The translations under genes were made by a program, and so were the position numbers. From Tenrec ecaudatus (lineage: Eukaryota > Chordata > Mammalia > Afrosoricida > Tenrecidae), in contig NC_134538.1 of assembly GCF_050624435.1 (NCBI RefSeq), positions 127,516,937 to 127,580,936 on the forward strand: a DNA stretch of 64,000 nt. Direction: 5' to 3'. Each line of letters opens with the position of its first letter. The first letter of the stretch is position 1. Positions 44,250 through 55,149 of this stretch are shown here, one piece after another. The notes beneath the pieces were generated by a model. It was not told where the DNA came from. It ran no database searches and saw nothing but the letters and a program-made list of their open reading frames with translations.

Positions 44250-45010
44250 GGAAAACACTGAAGGGAGAAAAGAAGATTGCAGGCTTCAGGGAAAGAATAG
44301 AGGCTTGGGATTTAAAAAGGAAGCTCAGGGAAGGCCTCATTAAGGAATCACTTCTGATCCGAGACTTAAGAGTTGAGCTATCCAGGTGGATAGCTGGAGG
44401 AAGAGTGACCTGGACAAGAAAAACACTAATGCAAATGCCCTGAGGTAGAAGTAAGCTTAGCTTTTTCTAGGACCAAGAAAGAACGTGGTGTGGCTGGAGC
44501 TGAAGGAGTAAGAAAGAGACTGTATTTGGAGTTGGGAGAGTTAACAGGGCTTGATTAAGGCCTTGTGGACACGGCAAGGATTCTGACTGTGATGGGAGAT
44601 GGGCAAAATTGGTCTCCCCATTCACTTACATATCATTTATTGCTGCTTTTGAATTACAACAGCAGAGTCGAGTCGTTTCAGCACTTGACGCTCATAATGT
44701 CTAGAATATTCACAGGAAGAATGTGTTAACCCCTCATCTGGGGGTTCACCAGAGATATTACTAGAACAATCCAGGCATGACTTGGTTACAGGGGAAGAGC
44801 AGAGACAGTCAGATTATGGATGTGCTTTTGAGTGGACAGCTACCAAAATTTTCTGGTGGATTACATGAAGAACGATAAAGAAGAAGACAAGAGAAGGATG
44901 AAGCCAAGTCGTTTGGCTTGACAATGGTAAAAGAGGAAGTGATCTTATTCTCAGATGTTTGGGAGAACTCTTGTAGTTCTGTGTTGGACATGTTCAATGT
45001 GACATGCCAG
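44250..45010 (+). mobile_element. ancient interspersed repeat, right part
   Basis: AGCTCAGGGAAGGCCTCATTAAGG, AAATGCCCTGAGGTAGAAG, GTGTGGCTGGAGCTGAAGG, TAGAACAATCCAGGCATGAC continue the repeat of 42690. A short SINE piece (GAGTCGAGTCG) lies near 44665. Confidence 0.55.
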
Positions 45011-45019
45011 AGAAAACAC

Positions 45020-45415
45020 TCCCTTAATCACTTTATGATGCTAGCATTGATAGATCCACTCAACAAGGGTACGCTGAGAAAGGGAAATTACAGGTGAATT
45101 TCATCGACAACTACAGACCCAACAATCTTAAACAAATCATCAGTAAATAGAATTTCATTATCCGCCAAGAAGATGATTGCCAGCTTGGGTTTATTCCAGC
45201 ACTGCACGCTTCACATTAGACACAAGTCCATGTACTATACTAAATTCACATAATAGAGAAATACGAAAATAAGGACAAAGAAAATATACTAAATTCACAA
45301 AGAAAATGGTTTGCGATCATCCCAATAGCTTTACAGAATGATGGGGCCAAGTTCAACACTCACTTAAAATCAACAAAATTTAATGCACTAGGTTCTGAAA
45401 ATAGAAAAAAGTTGC
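45020..45415 (+). mobile_element. L1 ORF2 reverse transcriptase remnant
   Basis: CAACTACAGACCCAACAATC, CCAGCTTGGGTTTATTCCAGC and AAAGAAAATGGTTTGCGATCATCCCAATAGCT match the RT coding region of L1 with many disruptions. It may be the 5' part of the L1 seen at 47400-48950. Confidence 0.65.
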
Positions 45416-45539
45416 TGCTGCTCTATCATCGTGGGCCTTGGAGTTGACTCCCACTTGGAGTGACCCTATAGGATACAATAGCACTCTCCACTGGGCTCTC
45501 CCAGGCCGGAATCCTTACAAAGTGCACAGCCACAGTGGC

Positions 45540-46084
45540 TGTGGTAGTTACATAAGCTGCTGGCAATTTGAGAGGATTCTGAGTGAAGGGGTGGAGTCTG
45601 GCCTATCAATCAAGATATAACCAATAAGGCCTCTGTGTGAGCGTAGCCTTCTCCTGAGAATTCTGGGAAATCCTGGTATTTCTTCCTTGGAGGCAGGAGA
45701 CACTTCTTTCTCTCTGCTCACATCCTGGGAGATAAAGCAGCTGACAAGACACGTGGATCTACCCTGATGCAACCCTGGGTGCTGGGGAAGCCACGTGGAG
45801 ACCCCTACCAATGTTGAGATGCTTACAACGCCACTGGATCCAAAGACTTTCTACCCACTGGCCTGTGATCGTCCTGCATTCGGCGTCATTGCTTGTGTTT
45901 CATGAGTCTGAAGTGGACTTTATAGATTCGTATCGGACATAAGGGCTAATATCACACTTATGAGGTTGGACTGGATTAGGTTGGGATGCTTTCTTAATGT
46001 ACGATTACCCTTTAGATAAAACTTTCTTATACACATATGTGTGTTTCTATGGAGTTGCTTCTCTTGTCTCCTGGGACTAACGCA
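45540..46084 (+). mobile_element. MaLR/ERVL-like solo LTR with 5-bp target duplication
   Basis: A 545-bp LTR from TGTGGTAGTTACATAAGC to CCTGGGACTAACGCA. Perfect flanks GTGGC (45535-45539 and 46085-46089) give the 5-bp duplication expected for ERVL/MaLR integrases. It is colinear with 5973-6482 and 24736-25219, with AAACTTTCTTATACAC near its end. No internal viral region remains, so it is a solo LTR. Confidence 0.9.
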
Positions 46085-46800
46085 GTGGCCGGTGAGTTGG
46101 AACTTCTGACCTTTCTGTTAGCAACCTTGCAGGCAGTGATGCATGATTCCATCACCATGCTCCATGGGAGAAGTGGCTTAGTCTGGCTAGTATGTAGATA
46201 AACCTGAGAGGGGCTCACAGACACAACATACCCCTGCCAAACTTGCCCACTGCTAGTCTCACAGGGCCTATCCTTTTTTGCTTCTCTATTCCACTCTCCC
46301 AGTATCAGGTCTTTGGGCTGAAAATGGTTAAGGGACTTGATGGTAAAGTGAATTGGAAGTTCCAGGCACCTTGGAAGAAAGGCCTGGCTACCTACTTTGG
46401 AAAAACTCGCTGTTGAAAACCTTATGGAGCACAGTTCCACCTTGACACACACACAGAGCCTCCATGAGGAGGCGTCAGCTCAACAGCAACTGAGAGCCCA
46501 AGTAGAAGGAACTATATTCACCGATTCCAGCGTATTCTGCAGGATGAGCAGGGGAGCAAAACAACTCTGAATTAAATGCTATCAAAAAGCAAGGACAATT
46601 CAGTCATTGTTACTCAGAAGCAAGAAGGAGCAACAGCATGTAATTGACAAAAACGCTCCAGTCACTCCGGAGTGTAAAATTGTTTAAATTCTCTCACAGT
46701 GTGGTATTCAGCGGATCTTGACCTTGTTATATTTAAAACATAATTATGAGAAAATGTAGCTGAGTCGATCATCTCTTTTTCAATGACACCATTTCAAAAC
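46085..46800. other. unassigned sequence with SINE debris
   Basis: 46090-46470 has SINE-like pieces (GTTGGAACTTCTGACCTTTCTG and GGAGGCGTCAGCTCAACAGCAAC). The 141-codon minus frame here is not a gene. Confidence 0.35.
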
Positions 46801-46804
46801 TCAA

Positions 46805-47010
46805 AAAACAAACTTACTGCTGAGTTGATTCCGACTCGTGGTGTTCCTATAGGACAAGGCAGAACTGCCCATGTGGGTTTCCAAGGCTGTAACTCTTTCA
46901 GGGAGGAGAAAGCCTTCTCTTTTTGCTGTGGAGTGGCTGATGGTTCTGAACTCCTGACCGTATGGTTAGCAATTCAACCCATAAGCACTATGCCAATAGG
47001 GCTCCAAGTA
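46805..47010 (-). mobile_element. AfroSINE
   Basis: AAACTTACTGCTGAGTTGATTCCGACTCG, GACAAGGCAGAACTGCCC, AAGGCTGTAACTCTTTCAGG and AAGCACTATGCCAATAGGGCTCC. Confidence 0.9.
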
Positions 47011-47399
47011 AACCATAAGGGGCTGGGGTGGGGAAGGGCAAACTAAGGCACAGAAGAATAAAGATCTTACAGTGTACACTGATGGTCCTTTAACGCATTC
47101 AAAACCTATTTAGCAGCAAAATCAGGTTTTACATTCCTTAGGTATTGTTTGAATACCAAGATAATAGAGCTATGAAAAATTGGTCTTGATTTTAATCCTT
47201 TGCCAACAGATGAATTAACAGAAGATTTAAAAATTTTAATCTTGTGGATTATTTTTGTGCATCACCATTCCTGTTAAATTCTAATGAAGCATAATACATC
47301 TACACACTAGGAATAGAAAGCAACTGCATTATTGTGACTAAAGAATCTGCAAGAAACCTAGAGTAAGGCTCATCTTCCACGGGGAGGAGGTGGGGTGCG

Positions 47400-48955
47400 C
47401 GGGGGGTGGGGGATGCTGAAAGCTTTCTCTTTGACCTCAGAAATAATAGTAAGGGTGATGGCTACCATCATTCCCAAACATTGTTCTAAAAGACTATCTG
47501 TCATGAGCAAAAGAAAGACTGCACAATATGATAAAGGAAGAAAAGTGTCATGATTAATAATGGATATGATTGTGTCAATAGAAAATCCAAAAGACTCTAC
47601 AGGCAAGTCTCAGACCTAATAAGAGTTTGCTAATGTTGCTTGAGAAATATTGGCATACAATGGACTGAAAAAAATGGGGTAGAACATATGGTGTGGGCCA
47701 AATTGTATTTCTATCTGAAGAAGAAGGAAACAGGACCTACAGCTTGCCCCATGGGTCAAAGACCTAACTGTCAATCTCAGAACTATACAGATCATCCTTG
47801 AGAACACAGTGACAAATGCACAGGCCTTGTCCGAGGGCAGGGACACACCATCGAATATCGCAGAGGGGACACACACAATGGGTGCCGGGACCAATTCAAA
47901 TAAGAGACTATGTGCATCGAGAGGCTCCATCAAAATGGGCGTCCATGGGCTGGGAAAATTGTTTCTGATGCTCCAATGGACGAGGGACTAAACGAAACTC
48001 TACAGAAAACTGCAACCCTTCAAAAAGAGAGAGATGAATAACCCAATTTAAAAGTGGGCAAAGGACATGACAAGACCGTTCATCAAAGATGACATACAAA
48101 TGGCCAACAAACATAGGAGGAAATGCTCATTGTCACTAGCCGTCCAGGACAGGCAGATCAGAGCGATGACGGGATACGAGAGACCACTTTATACCAACAA
48201 TGGCAATGCATTCAAAAAAGCAGAAAATAACGAATTCTGGAGAGGCTGTGGAGAGACTGAAACCCTCGTCTGCTGTGGTGGGAATGTAATTATCTGCAAC
48301 CACCGGAAAGCAATATGGCGCTACTTCAAACAAACGGGACTGGAAATTCCATATGCTCTTAGCCATCCCTCCACTGTGCACGCATCTGTCCTAGAGAAGT
48401 ATGAGTCATAACATCAACAGACACATGCACGCTCATGCTCATCAAAGTACTGTGCACAATAAATAGCAAGAAGATGGAGACCTTGTAAATGCCCATCAGA
48501 AGACGTATTGAGAAACTCTGGTAAGTAGAATACAGACAATACAATACTCTGCATTGCGAAGAATCAGAGAAGAAACCGGAAGCACTTCACGGCATGGGCG
48601 GACTTGGAGAACATTCTGCTGAGTAAAGTGAGCCTATCCGGACAAATATTAGATGAGACCATTGTTATAAGAAAATTACTAAGATATAGACTTTTCATAC
48701 CAAAGGGAATGTTTGGAGTTTGCCAAGACGGAGGTGGGCAAGGGTGGGAGGATAAAGCAATGGACTAGACTGTTGATGGGTGTTAACTCAAGTGCAATAG
48801 AAGACAGCAGTCCACAAAAGGAAGAAGAGCAATCCAGGATGGGGGCGGGGGTGTTGACGAGGAGTTTAAACTGTTGAATCTAAAGTTAATGATCTGAAAT
48901 GTAACCCCCACCCAAATGATAATAAAAATTGTATCGGTTAGTCATATATCTGTAT
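47400..48955 (+). mobile_element. L1 ORF2 3' part and 3'UTR remnant
   Basis: GTCAATAGAAAATCCAAAAGACTC, CCATGGGTCAAAGACCTAACTG, AGGACATGACAAGACC, GTCCAGGACAGGCAG, TGGTGGGAATGTAATTATCTGC and AAATGCCCATCAGAAGACGT follow the C-terminal third of L1 ORF2 and its 3'UTR, ending ATAATAAAAATTGTATC. The ORFs at 47616-47933 and 48067-48411 are fragments of it. Confidence 0.8.
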
Positions 48956-49424
48956 ATCCACAGAAAATTTAAAAAAGTGATTGTAGTTTTAACAGAAACA
49001 AATCTAACAAAAAGATGTCTAAGAACACTGGGAACAAAAATAATGAGCAAGTTTATGCCTTATTAAGAACGTCACAAATGGCACTGAATACTTGAGTAGA
49101 AACTGCTGTGCACATCTTCACCAAGAACACTAAATACCATTTTTAAAAAGCATTATGTAAGAGCTCTGTGAAATAAATGAATCTCAGAGAGTTATTAAAG
49201 AAGATTTACATAAATGGAAGAATACGATAATCTATGATTAAAGTATGGTAAATATGTTCATCTTCCCCATAGTACTCTTTAGATTCAATTTCTTTCCAGT
49301 AAGAACCCAAGGTTCTTCTGTGGACCTTGACAAGTTTATTCTAAATTTTATATGTACATGAAGAGGGCCACAGGAATCAAAGGAACTCTTGACAAGAACA
49401 AAGTTAGAGGACTTGATCTACAGG

Positions 49425-49625
49425 TACGAGGACAGATTCGATTCAGCGTTGGCAGCTTACTGCAAGGCCCACAGTTCAAGCCCACCAGTTGCTTTTCAGA
49501 AGAAAGAAGCCTGGTCCTATAAAGATGTTCAGTCTTGGCAACCCCGGGACTCAGAACCACTATGAATCAGAATCGCGACGAATTAGAATTGACACAAAGG
49601 CCGAGGGGTTTGGTTTTGGTTTGTG
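49425..49625 (+). mobile_element. AfroSINE
   Basis: GGACAGATTCGATTCAGCGTTGG, CAAGGCCCACAGTTCAAGCCC, GGTCCTATAAAGATGTTCAG, AACCCCGGGACTCAGAACC and a GGTTTTGGTTTG tail. Confidence 0.8.
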
Positions 49626-50199
49626 GTATCACGATGGAGTCTCTGGGTCATGGAAATGGTTAATGTGCTCATCTGCTAACTGATGGGTTGGAAAGTTGAA
49701 TATGCACAGAGATGCCATGAAAGAAAGGCCCGGACCTAATCCACTCAAAATAGAACAGAACACAGTTCTCTGACACACATGCATTGGAATGTATCTGATA
49801 GCAAATGGGGGGTGGTACTAATACAGTGTGGTTTTGCTGCAGAGATGGACAAATTGACCCCTAGGGTGCACCACGGGGCTCTAAAACAGACTTGTGTGTA
49901 AGAGCAAAGGTAGGAGCTCTCTTTTCTTTTTGACTTGATTCCCACATCATACTTTTATGCTATGATAACAGGAATCTTTAAAAGTGAATTTTTGTTTGAG
50001 CAAAAACGGAAATAGAATTTATTTTCATATAAATGGTTTGTTGAGCAACAATACCGAAGTCTCTTATTAATTGTGATCTTTGTCTGTAGATCCACGTGGG
50101 TTTATCTATACACAGCCTATCACTCATGGATAATGACCAGTGAAGAAGCAAGTCCCTCGGAAGCACCTTTTCCAGCTTGATTAATGGACGGGGGCAGGG

Positions 50200-50345
50200 C
50201 GTGGTGACGTCATGGGCCACCAGCCGCACTGCTAACTGCAAGGTCTGAAACCACAGGAATACGCTGGGCCTTTCGACTTCTGTAGCAATTGGCCGTCAGG
50301 GAAACCCACAGAGAGAGAGCTCTACGCCCTCCTGGAGGCAGGCTA
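50200..50345 (+). mobile_element. AfroSINE fragment
   Basis: CATGGGCCACCAGCCGCACTGC, TGCAAGGTCTGAAACCACAGG and CAGGGAAACCCACAGAG. Confidence 0.55.
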
Positions 50346-51318
50346 CGGGTCAGGTTTGGCCCAAGGCCGTGAGTTGAGTCGAGTGGACGAGAGGGTCCAC
50401 GTCTGAAAGAGGAGAAGTAAGGCAATGGGGTGCTCTGGTCACGAAAGGGGGCTCCCCAGGAAAAGCTGTTAAAAGGCAAAAGCCCATTTGTAAGGCTAGT
50501 TTTTGGAAGATGTCATGTGATACACGACTATACTTTACTGAAGAGAACGGCTCAATGGGAACAAATGACAGAAGGTACCACACAGCGCCAAACACACATG
50601 GTTTCTGCTCAGCAAATATTCAGTGTCCATGCTCTGACACCCCTCTTCTCTCCATTCTAGGCCCACATCTCAGAGGAAAAAAAATCTTTTTTCCCTTCAG
50701 AGGCATCTGGGTAACATTTATCCACACTTCGAACTTTCTAGATGTGAGGAGTGCTGTGGAGGCCTGTGGATGCGCTGCACTAGCCCTTGCCCTTCTCAAC
50801 TCAAAGATGCTTTTATGATTAACTAGAAAACAAATGGCTTTTGGCACTGTGATAAGGGCAGTGGCCTTGTCACGTTCAAGTGCGAAAGGGTAGTTTCCCA
50901 AGTGTGAGGTTTCTGACTGTTACAGAAGATGATTTGAAAGGCATACTAAAGGTTTATTTAGCTACATTGTATGCAAAGTTTTCCAACAACAACAGCAGCA
51001 GCAGCAGCAATAAACACACCGATGTTTTTATGACGTGATGAATGTTAAGTTAAAAAATTCAAAGTCATAATATAGTTTGTATAATTACAAAATATATGAA
51101 TGCTTATATTCATGAAAAAAAGATGATTGTGCTGTCTGCAGACATGCTCCTATCATTGTAATAGAGCAACTCAGGTCCTGCATCCTTCCTTCCACTGGGA
51201 AGACTTCTGGCACCACCTCCTTGTACGCTGCTTGCTGGTGTTGACACCGCGACCCTGCTCCATGGGTATTCTGGGCAGAGCCTGTTCCACCCAGTGCTCA
51301 CACGGTTCTCTTTGCTTG

Positions 51319-52316
51319 CTGCATCCGCACTAGCGCACACCATCCCTATGAGAGGCTGCATTCTATTGGGTTCTGCATCCTGCACTAGGGCACACCATCC
51401 CTATGAGAGGCTGCATTCTATTGGGTTCTGCATCCTGTACTAGATTACACCATCCCTATGTGAGGCCATGTTCTATAGGGTTCTGCATCCTGTACCAGAT
51501 TACACCATCCCTAGGTGAGGCCATGTTCTTTTGGGTTCTGCATCCCGCACTAGAGCACACCATCCCTATGTGAGGCCATGTTCTATAGGGTTCTGCATCC
51601 TGTACTAGATTACACCATCCCTATGTGAGGCCATGTTCTATAGGGTTCTGCATCCTGTACTAGAGCACACTATCCCTAGGTGAGGCCGTGTTCTATAGGG
51701 TTCTGCATCCTGTACTAGATTATACCATCCCTAGGTGAGGCCGTGTTCTGTTGGGTTCTGCATCCCGCACTAGAGCACACCATCCCTAGGTGAGGCCGTG
51801 TTCTATTGGGCTCTGCATCCTGTACTAGAGTGTACCATCCCTATGTGAGGCCATGTTCTGTTGGGTTCTGCATCCTGTACTAGATTACAGCATCCCTAGG
51901 TGAGGCTGTGTTCTATAGGGTTCTGCATCCTGTACTAGATTACACCATCCCTAGGTGAGGCCGTGTTCTATAGGGTTCTGCATCCCGCACTAGAGCACAC
52001 CATCCCTAGGCGAGGCCGTGTTCTATAGGGTTCTGCATCCCGCACTAGAGCACACCATCCCTAGGTGAGGCCATGTTCTATAGGGTTCTGCATCCTGTAC
52101 TAGATTACACCATCCCTAGGTGAGGCCATGTTCTATTGGGTTCTGCATCCTGTATTAGATTACACCATCCCTATGTGAGGCCGTGTTCTGTTGGGTTCTG
52201 CATCCCGCACTAGAGCACACCATCCCTAGGCGAGGCCGGTTCTGTTGGGCTCTGCATCCCGCACTAGAGCACACCATCCCTAGGCGAGGCCGGTTCTGTT
52301 GGGCTCTGCATCCCTA
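51319..52316. repeat. 55-bp minisatellite, 18 copies, in NRCAM terminal intron
   Basis: Tandem units of 55 bp (last two about 53-54) with consensus CTGCATCC(TG/CG)(TACT or CACT)AGA(TTACA or GCACA) then CCATCCCTA(G/T)GTGAGGCC(A/G)TGTTCT and ATAGGGTT. Two main unit versions exist: one with CTGTACTAGATTACACC, one with CCGCACTAGAGCACACC, plus hybrids at units 7 and 10. The array ends in a partial unit at GCTCTGCATCCCTAGGG. Confidence 0.97.
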
Positions 52317-52346
52317 GGGCTTGGCATAGAGGGGGTGCTCAATCAA

Positions 52347-52431
52347 TACAAAGGGGCTTCAAATATTTGTAGGAAAAAATTCCATGATATTTTCATTCTA
52401 CTTCCCATGAGCTTCTGGAAGCCCTTTCATA
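52347..52431. mobile_element. mariner-like MITE
   Basis: An 85-bp hairpin-forming element with imperfect inverted ends TACAAAGGGGCTTC and GAAGCCCTTTCATA around CATGATATTTTCATTCTACTTCCCATG. A TA dinucleotide is found at both ends, as in Tc1/mariner. It directly abuts the minisatellite. Confidence 0.55.
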
Positions 52432-53864
52432 CTGGATGGCTTATGTCATTATAAAATTAACAATTTTGGAAATAGAGGGAATTATAAAGAAATTTCTAAA
52501 ACTTCAAACACTAGAACCACCCCCCAAAAAGCCCCCCAAAATTCAAATAGCTTCTTATGCCAGACACTTATGCCAGACAAGACACTGGCATATACTCTTT
52601 CCTTTTTCTTACCCTAAGAATAAAGTTTGGTGAGTGTCATTTATTTTTCAAGAGCAACTGTTTCAGGTTTGTCCATTCAGACAATACCCATGAAATGCCT
52701 ACAGCTCTGTCATGGTAGATAAGTCTGTGATAATTCTACCTGATTTTTTGGTAGACATCACCTTATGCTCTAACGATGCTTCTGTTTTGTTGCCATTCAC
52801 AACCCACACACTCTTTCTGAAAGCCCATTATTATTTATTCTATCACAAGCCAATTCATGTCTTTGAGCAGAATAGATAGATCTTTGTATCTATAGATATG
52901 AACAAATGTGACACATCTTAGCATCATTCAAGCCTTATGAGCATGGATCAACATGCATGCAACAGGACCACATTCATAGGAGTGACAGAGTCCCATGGTA
53001 AGAACCTTCATGTATGCAGTCAGTCATGAGTTCAAGTACCATGGGCAGATGGTTGGTGACCTAGGTTCACTCTGATTTTTAAAACAATGGATCTAGAGAA
53101 TAAGACAGTACTTGTACAGTTGGTTGCATTGTGTCTCTGATTTTTTCTATAGGTTAGTAAGGAGGCAGATCCTACTGTCTGTATAATTAAAGAAACAAAC
53201 AAACAAAGGTGCAGGCTTGCACCAGAAGGTAGGTGCTTGGCGTCGGTGTTGGAGGAAGCACCGCATTATACAGCATTGGGTGTGGTGGAGTGGGGGGGGG
53301 CATTGATGATCTGTCTCTCTTTGCACGATGTAAAAATCCCCTGGCATGGAGCCAACTAAGGAGAACGGCTTTTCTCCACAGGGTGGAGGGGGTACAAATC
53401 ACAAACATTCACAATAGCTCTAATTTTGTGTCTGCATGTGATCAGCATATTCACTTACTTATATATTTTTGAAATGAAAAAGAGGAAGAATCAGCACCTC
53501 ATACAGAGCTCAGCACACGATGCAGGTGCAAAGTGGAGAAGGGGCTCTGGTGACTTGGGGCTGGTAGTAAAGGTCACACGGGAAATGACAGAAAGAAAAA
53601 GATGCTGCAGCTAACAGTTGGCAGCTGCCCAATAATGGCGACGTGGAAGAAACTGAGGGGTCTCGGAATTCTTTAGGCAGGAAAGAAAGAAACCAAAGGG
53701 GAACCTCTGAGGTGGTGCCAGGAAATCATAGCATGAAGCCACATGAGGAACAAAGGCGGGTTAGGAATTTGCGGAATTGATTCCATTTGTAGACTTGTCC
53801 TGATGAACCTTGAACTTGGTTAAAAAAAGTCCACCAAGATATGTTTCAAGTTTAAGACATCCCA

Positions 53865-53944
53865 CCCAGCCACTACCCTTGAGCTAATTCTGACTCCGTG
53901 ATCCCAGAGGACAGACTAGAACTGCTCCTTAGGGTTTCTGAGAC
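53865..53944 (-). mobile_element. AfroSINE, tail side of RA copy 8
   Basis: ACCCTTGAGCTAATTCTGACTCC, GACAGACTAGAACTGCTCC and TTTCTGAGACGG; the SINE head follows the RA at about 54795. Confidence 0.75.
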
Positions 53945-54790
53945 GGTTCTTTTTATTTTTTTAATCGTTTTATTAGGGGCTCATACAACTCTTATCACAA
54001 TCCATACATACATCAGTTGTGTAAAGCACATTTGTACATTCATGGCCCTCATCATTCTCAAAACATTTGCTCTCCACCTAAGCCCCTGCCATCAGCTCCT
54101 CATTTTTCCCCGCTCCACCCTCCCTCATGAACCCTTGATAATTTATAAATTATTATTTTGTCATACCTTGCCCTGTCTGATGTCTCCCTTCACCCAATTT
54201 TCTGTTGTCCATCCCCCAGGGAGAAGGTAACATGTAGATCCTTGTAATTGGTACCCCTTTCCAACCTACCCTCTTGCTACGTTCCTAGTATCGCCACTCA
54301 CACCATTGGTCCTGAAGGGATCATCCACCCTGGATTCCCTGCATTTCCAGTTCCTATCTGCACCAGTGTACATCCTCTGGTCTAGCCGGATTTGTAAGGT
54401 AGAATTGGGATTATGATAGTGGGGGAGGAGGAAGCATTTAGGAACTAGAGGAAAGTTGTATGTTTCATCGTTGCTACATCGCACCCTGATGGGCTCATCT
54501 CCTCACTGAGACCCTTCAGTAAGGGGATGTCCAGTGGCCTACAAATGGGCTTTGGGTCTCCACTCCGCATTACCTGCCTCATTCACTATGATAAGATTTT
54601 TTTGTTCTGATGATGTCTGATACCTGATCCCTTTGACACCTCTCGATTGCACAGGCTGGTATGCTTCCATGTGGACTTTGTTGCTTCTGAGTTAGATGGC
54701 TGCTTGTTTACCTTCAAGCCTTTAAGATCCCAGACGCTATATCTTTTGATAGCCGGGCACCATCAGATTTCTTCACCACATTTGTGCATT
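53945..54790 (-). mobile_element. RA retroposon copy 8
   Basis: Reverse-complement copy: poly(T), AATCGTTTTATTAGGGGCTC, ACATACATCAGTTGTGTAAAGC, CTCATTTTTCCCCGC, CCTGGATTCCCTGCATTTCC, AGACGCTATATCTTTTGATAGCCGGGC and CTTCACCACATTTGTGCAT. It lies inside a SINE like copy 7, but I found no clean target duplication. Confidence 0.88.
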
Positions 54791-54895
54791 TTTACAGGAG
54801 TAGATCATCTTCCTCCCAAAGGGCACCTGGTGGGGTTAAATGTTGACCCTCTGATGGACTCACCCAATTCTTAACCCACCACACCATCAGAGTTC
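54791..54895 (-). mobile_element. AfroSINE head side of RA copy 8
   Basis: TTTACAGGAGTAGATCATCTTCC and ACCACACCATCAGAGTTC resume the SINE of 53865. Confidence 0.6.
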
Positions 54896-55124
54896 TTTAA
54901 GGCACCCAGTCACACCTGAGTTCCCTCCACACTTCCCAAATCAAGGTGATCACCTGCGTGATCAGTGTTTTTGCCTCACACATGAAACAATTAGGTTTGC
55001 ACTCAACTCAGCCCTAATCAAAAGTCTCTCCTGAGAAACTCAAAGCATAAACTAATAAACCAAAGACAGCTATTTGGAAACAATTCACAAACATATCATG
55101 TATGAATTAACATTGAGACCAAAG

Positions 55125-55149
55125 ACACACACACACACACACACACACG
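55125..55149. repeat. (AC)n microsatellite
   Basis: About 12 AC units. Confidence 0.95.

Noticed and set aside
46027-46452. 141-codon minus-strand ORF
   Set aside because: It begins in the end of an LTR and SINE debris, with no recognisable domain.
51319-52316. CRISPR-like direct repeat array
   Set aside because: The units are contiguous 55-bp copies without unique spacers in a mammalian intron; it is a minisatellite.
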